From Plantago major (Eukaryota; Streptophyta; Magnoliopsida; Lamiales; Plantaginaceae): a DNA stretch of 64,000 nucleotides. Of the stretch, positions 60,481-64,000 are shown piece by piece; position 1 is the stretch's first letter; every line of letters begins with the position of its first letter. The position numbers were made by a program, and so were the translations under genes. The stretch lies in contig JAIFAC010000234.1 of the NCBI GenBank assembly GCA_026545765.1, forward strand, positions 62,001 through 126,000. The letters run 5' to 3'. Under the pieces are notes generated by a model that saw nothing but the letters and a program-made list of their open reading frames with translations, was not told the origin of the DNA and ran no database searches.

Positions 60481-60649
60481 GAAATCAACTTTTCACACAG
60501 AGTAGGTCTCGAGTTGTTGCCACAGTTGCGCATGTGGAGGCACATGCACAGCATTGTGCAAGTGAGCTAGCTAGAGTTCAGAGGAACACCGACAAGAGCC
60601 GGAGCGCTAGCTAGACAACAACAGAGGATACCTAGCGAAGCTTCTTTTG

Positions 60650-62583
60650 AGTAAGCTTTTTTGAACAAGCCAAACAATCAAAAAACTTAATAATGCAAAA
60701 TTCATTTCACAACCTTTGATTCAACCAACAAATATACACATATAGGTAAGCTTCTTTTGAGTACTTCCCATAGCGCATTTAGGTTAAGGGATCAGCAAGC
60801 CTATTTTACATAGATTTAAAGTAACCCTTTCTTATTCAAGCATCAAGTAAAACAAGTATGGCAAGTACGGCAAGCACATCAAGTACAGCAAGCACACTAT
60901 TAACATAATGCTCCCGCTTCTAAACGATCATTCTGAGGAAGGAAACAAAGGAGAAGGTAAGTCTTTAATGACTTGGTGAGGAAATAAGAAAGGTAAGAAG
61001 GCAATAGCAATAATCAGAATCAATGAAAGAGTGAAGATAATAAGAATTCATGATCATGTACCAACCGTCAACCTTTCATTTACTACCATATTCTCCCACG
61101 CGAGGAGCTACCTCGATACACGACAGCATGCCTAGAACATACTGTGATTGAAATGTAAAATATAGCCAACTCCGACTACATCCTACTTTCAAGATAGGAT
61201 TTAAACCCATCAACTTTAAACCAACGGTACGTTCCGCTCGGTAGTAATACATTATAGTCCCGGGGCCCAAGAATCACGCACGATTTATAAACCACCACGA
61301 GTAACTCATTTCAGATTAAAAGGAATTTCTGAAATTAGGTGGAGTAGCATGATTTAACCTAAAATAGTTACTGCAACACGAGATACGTACATGAATCAAG
61401 TTTAGAACAAGAGGAGTTGATGATCTGGTGCAAAACAGAAGGTGTTGAAACTGAATATGGATAGAACTGGGGTAGGAATCCTCACCTATACCGAAGATGC
61501 TTGTGCATATGTTGTTGCGAATTAAAGTACCTATACGACGCAAACAACTAATATTTTCAGTTAGCTGAATTACAACACTTTTAGAAGTAGGAAGGTTTAA
61601 TTCGTTTAGTGAAACATTCCATTAGAAAATTAGCTTCAAAACTCAAGTAGTTTCAGAATTTCTATTTCAAAAGCTTCAGTTTTGACAATCAAAATTATCA
61701 TTTTAACTGGTGGCCATGAATCATAAATTACTCAAAACTCAGTTAAAACAAAACAACATGATAAAGAGAATTACAGTATATGAGAACTTTTAATAAACTA
61801 GTTTCCTAATTAAACACATCAAAAGTAGCTAGCAAATTTAACTCAAAATGTAGAATATGTTGCTATAAAACAATAAAAAGGATGAAATTTATCTCTATTG
61901 CTTATTAGTTAGCTCAAGCAAATTTATTCTCTTTTCTTTCATATACATATAAACCGAGAATCATGGGTCGTGCCTAGATTTGGAGAGAAACACGGGTTTA
62001 TGTAGGTAGGAGACGATCAGAATTGGATGAAGAAGGCGCCGATGATGACAATTAACGCGAGATGAAAACACCTCGCCTTTCTCCGCTGATAAGAATGAGT
62101 GAAATCTATCCATATGTTAATCATCCAAGCCGCTGATAAATCTCGATCCGTGAGCTACTTTCTTGAACAATTATGATTGGTTGTAATTGCAGAAGAGAGT
62201 GAATTGATCGAGGAAGGAAAAGGAAAAATGAAAGTGAAGATGGCTATCGATCTCTCGCAAAAGATGAGAAGAAGATCTAGATATTTAGGTAATTTGCAAC
62301 TTTCCTTTCTCAAATTGCAAGGTGGGGTTTAAAGAATCTCCTTTATTTCAAACTAGTACCTTAACTTATTCGTTTCTAATTTCAATTACTCACCAAACAA
62401 ATTCAGATTTGTTTTCTTTTCAATGTTTTAAGTTACAATAAAATAATAAAATATTAATAAGGTCCTTAATGACATGTTAGTCGACTAGAAAATCAAAATC
62501 GACTCAAATCTCATATAATTTCTAAGTACCGAGCAATTATAAATTAAATATATCAAATGCGTAAATTAAAGTGGGGCGTTACA
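60650..62583 (-). repeat. 3' LTR of Tekay-like chromovirus (left border approximate)
   Basis: The right end is secure: ...GGGGCGTTACA, minus-strand TGTAACGCCCC, directly after a polypurine tract. This TGTAACGCCCC start is typical for Tekay/Del elements. The left border near 60650 is a guess; GTAAGCTTCTTTTGAGTA-like words occur at 60636 and 60746. Confidence 0.6.
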
Positions 62584-62604
62584 ATCACCCCTCCTTAAAG
62601 GAAT
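62584..62604 (-). other. Polypurine tract of the chromovirus
   Basis: The minus strand reads TTTAAGGAGGGGTGAT against the LTR start. Confidence 0.8.
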
Positions 62605-62627
62605 CTTGTCCCCATATTCTTACCTGG

Positions 62628-62775
62628 TTATATGAAGAGTTCCGGGTAATGCTGGAGTATGTCCTCTTCCTGTTCCCATGTAGCTTCCTCAACTTTGTGA
62701 TTTCTCCACAATACTTTCAGAAGTGGTATTTTCTTCTTGCGCAATTCTTGTATTCTTTTATCAAGAATGCATGTG
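62628..62775 (-). CDS. Chromodomain at the pol C-terminus
   Basis: The frame reads DKRIQELRKKKIPLLKVLWR then NHKVEEATWEQEEDILQHYP and ends ELFI-stop at 62628. LKVLWRNH--EEATWE is the chromovirus chromodomain signature, which directs integration to marked chromatin in this group. It is one frame off from the integrase stretch to its right; a single frameshift near 62770 joins them. Confidence 0.85.
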
Positions 62776-63366
62776 TTTCTCCTCATATGTCAAGTTTTCT
62801 TCAAGTTGTAGATCTTCATGATTTATGACATGCGAGGCATCAGGATAATATTTTCTCAACGGAGAGATGTGGAAGACTTCATGGATTCCAGTAAGATTTG
62901 CAGGTAGCATTAATTTATATGCAACTTGCCCCACTCGATGTGTAATCTGAAAGGGTCCGGCATATCTAGGGTTAAGCTTACCTCCATTTCCAATTCTCTT
63001 GAAACCCTTCCGGGGAAAGACTTTTAGAAATACAAAGTCATTGACATTGAACTCCAAATCTTTTCGACGCTTATCTGCATAACTTTTCTGGCGATCTTGA
63101 GCAACTTTAATCCTTTGCTTGATGATTTGCACTTTATCAATGGCTTCGTGCACAATATCAGGTTTTAAAGCTCTTTGCTTACCATCTGACATTCTTCTCC
63201 ATTCATCTAAATCCCAGTTTAATGGAGATCGACATTTCCTGCCATACAGTGCCTCATATGGTGCCATTTGGATGGTGGCCTGATAACTATTGTTATAAGC
63301 AAATTCGATTAACGGCAAATTCTTATCCCAACTACTGCCATAATCCAAGATACAACACCGCAACAT
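62761..63366 (-). CDS. Integrase C-terminal part of the chromovirus
   Basis: An open 201-residue stretch: SSWDKNLPLIEFAYNNSYQA, then MAPYEALYGRKCRSPL, the usual Ty3/gypsy Tekay motif. Then a helical region, VFLKVFPRKGFKRIG (the GPY/F module start) and LNPRYAGPFQI (GPF), then HEVFHISPLRKYYPD. A clean match to Tekay/Del pol. The gene continues to the right. Confidence 0.92.
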   Translation of the reverse strand: MLRCCILDYGSSWDKNLPLIEFAYNNSYQATIQMAPYEALYGRKCRSPLNWDLDEWRRMSDGKQRALKPDIVHEAIDKVQIIKQRIKVAQDRQKSYADKRRKDLEFNVNDFVFLKVFPRKGFKRIGNGGKLNPRYAGPFQITHRVGQVAYKLMLPANLTGIHEVFHISPLRKYYPDASHVINHEDLQLEENLTYEEKHMHS

Positions 63367-64000
63367 GTCTTCAAGAAAACAAATCAGCCTTTCTAATTGT
63401 CCATCCGCTTATGGATGTGCAATCATTTAAAATGTAAGTTGGTACCCAAGATTACTTGCAAATTATTCCATTACTTAGAGGTAAAATTCGGATCTCGATC
63501 GGTCACTATACTAAGTGGGATCCCATGGAGTCGAATAATTTCTTTCTTGTAGAGTTCTACAAGGGCTTCTACTCCATATCGAAGTTTTCACGATCGTAAA
63601 GTGCGATTTGGTGTTTATCAACGACTACCCATACACTATCATAGCCTCCTCGAACCTTTGGTAATCCTTTCACAAAATCCATAGTAATTTGATCCCATTT
63701 CCAACAAGGTATGGGTATAGGTCAGAATTTACCCATGAGTTGTTGATGCTCGGCTTTTACCACTTGACGTAAGGCACTTTCGAACGAAGTCCGCAACATC
63801 TCGCTTCATTTCGCTCCACCAATATTGATGTTTTAGATCTCGATACATTCTTGTTCCTCCTGGGTGCATAGTGTATCTAGTTTTGTGGGCTTCATTCATC
63901 AAATTTTCTTTCAATGCAACGGGTACGTATATTCAATTCTTGTACCACAAAACCCGCCTTGTCAAGATTAAACTCGTAGTTTTCGTTGTTGATGTCAATT
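63367..64000 (-). pseudogene. Integrase core and zinc-binding part, runs off the window
   Basis: ADGQLERLICFLEDMLR near 63360-63410 carries the catalytic Glu, with an in-frame stop just upstream. At 63729-63914 the zinc-binding region reads HKTRYTMHPGGTRMYRDLKH and RDVADFVRKC; the second cysteine of the C-x2-C pair is not readable. RT and gag lie beyond the window. Confidence 0.7.

Larger units (their letters stand above)
57757..60650 (+). mobile_element. CACTA (En/Spm-type) DNA transposon, left part
   Basis: It begins CACTACAAGAAATCTGC, the classical CACTA inverted terminal repeat, and continues with dense subterminal repeats and a multi-exon gene. The insertion is inside the U 5' LTR. The other terminal repeat (TTTCTTGTAGTG) is not in the window. 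A chromovirus LTR follows near 60650, so the element may be interrupted there. Confidence 0.75.

Noticed and set aside
63530-63560. TTTCTTGTAGAG as the missing right end of the CACTA element.
   Set aside because: It falls inside the chromovirus pol and lacks the final GTG; no subterminal repeats nearby.
1-64000. Cellular genes, tRNA, rRNA, CRISPR or prokaryotic operons.
   Set aside because: No frame or structure supports them; all longer frames fit transposable elements or their antisense.

Overview
The window is plant nuclear DNA, probably eudicot, made almost entirely of transposable elements. I see no intact cellular protein gene, tRNA, rRNA or CRISPR array. Evidence for a plant: LTR retroelements primed from plant-style tRNAs (Met-type TGGTATC..., Asp-type TGGCGCCG...), Athila-like gag and env-position ORFs, a Tekay-type chromovirus, a CACTA transposon with a Ptta/En/Spm-type domain, and a plastid ycf1 fragment. 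The setting looks like gene-poor, probably heterochromatic DNA. A Lamiales host is a weak guess, based only on my memory of a similar extra ORF.

Layout. 1-13203: most of copia element A (minus strand), cut by the left window edge. 13209-15182: unassigned DNA with short tandem repeats. 15183-16282: two opposed LTR fragments of the Y family. 16283-45405: a nest of three insertions. Y (Athila-like, minus) occupies 16283-22265 plus 42446-45405. X (related gypsy, minus) lies inside Y at 22271-42440 with target duplication AGGAG. Copia element B (minus) lies inside X at 26425-42029 with target duplication CTTAG. 45406-45846: the other half of the LTR that Y split. 46003-50230: a Y-family 3' portion, Y2 (minus), whose LTR carries a plastid ycf1 fragment. 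About 50400-56242: Athila-like element W (plus) with PBS, gag, CCHC knuckle, protease remnant and a second ORF. 56362-57756: a short LTR element U. 57757 to about 60650: the left part of a CACTA transposon. About 60650-64000: 3' LTR and pol C-terminus of a Tekay-like chromovirus (minus).

How the parts fit. A and B are one Sirevirus-like copia family with 1.6-1.7 kb LTRs and, in B, a total of 15.6 kb. After gag-pol they carry a promoter-like spacer and a very long extra ORF (ORF2, about 5.4 kb). X, Y and W keep gag and protease but show no reverse transcriptase or integrase, so they probably depend on autonomous relatives.

Most reading frames are broken. Comparing repeat copies shows the damage concentrates at CAG/CTG triplets, often turned into CG, and alternates with clean patches. 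That may be a base-calling artefact at CHG-methylated sites rather than true decay, so pseudogene calls below are provisional. All boundaries were read by eye.
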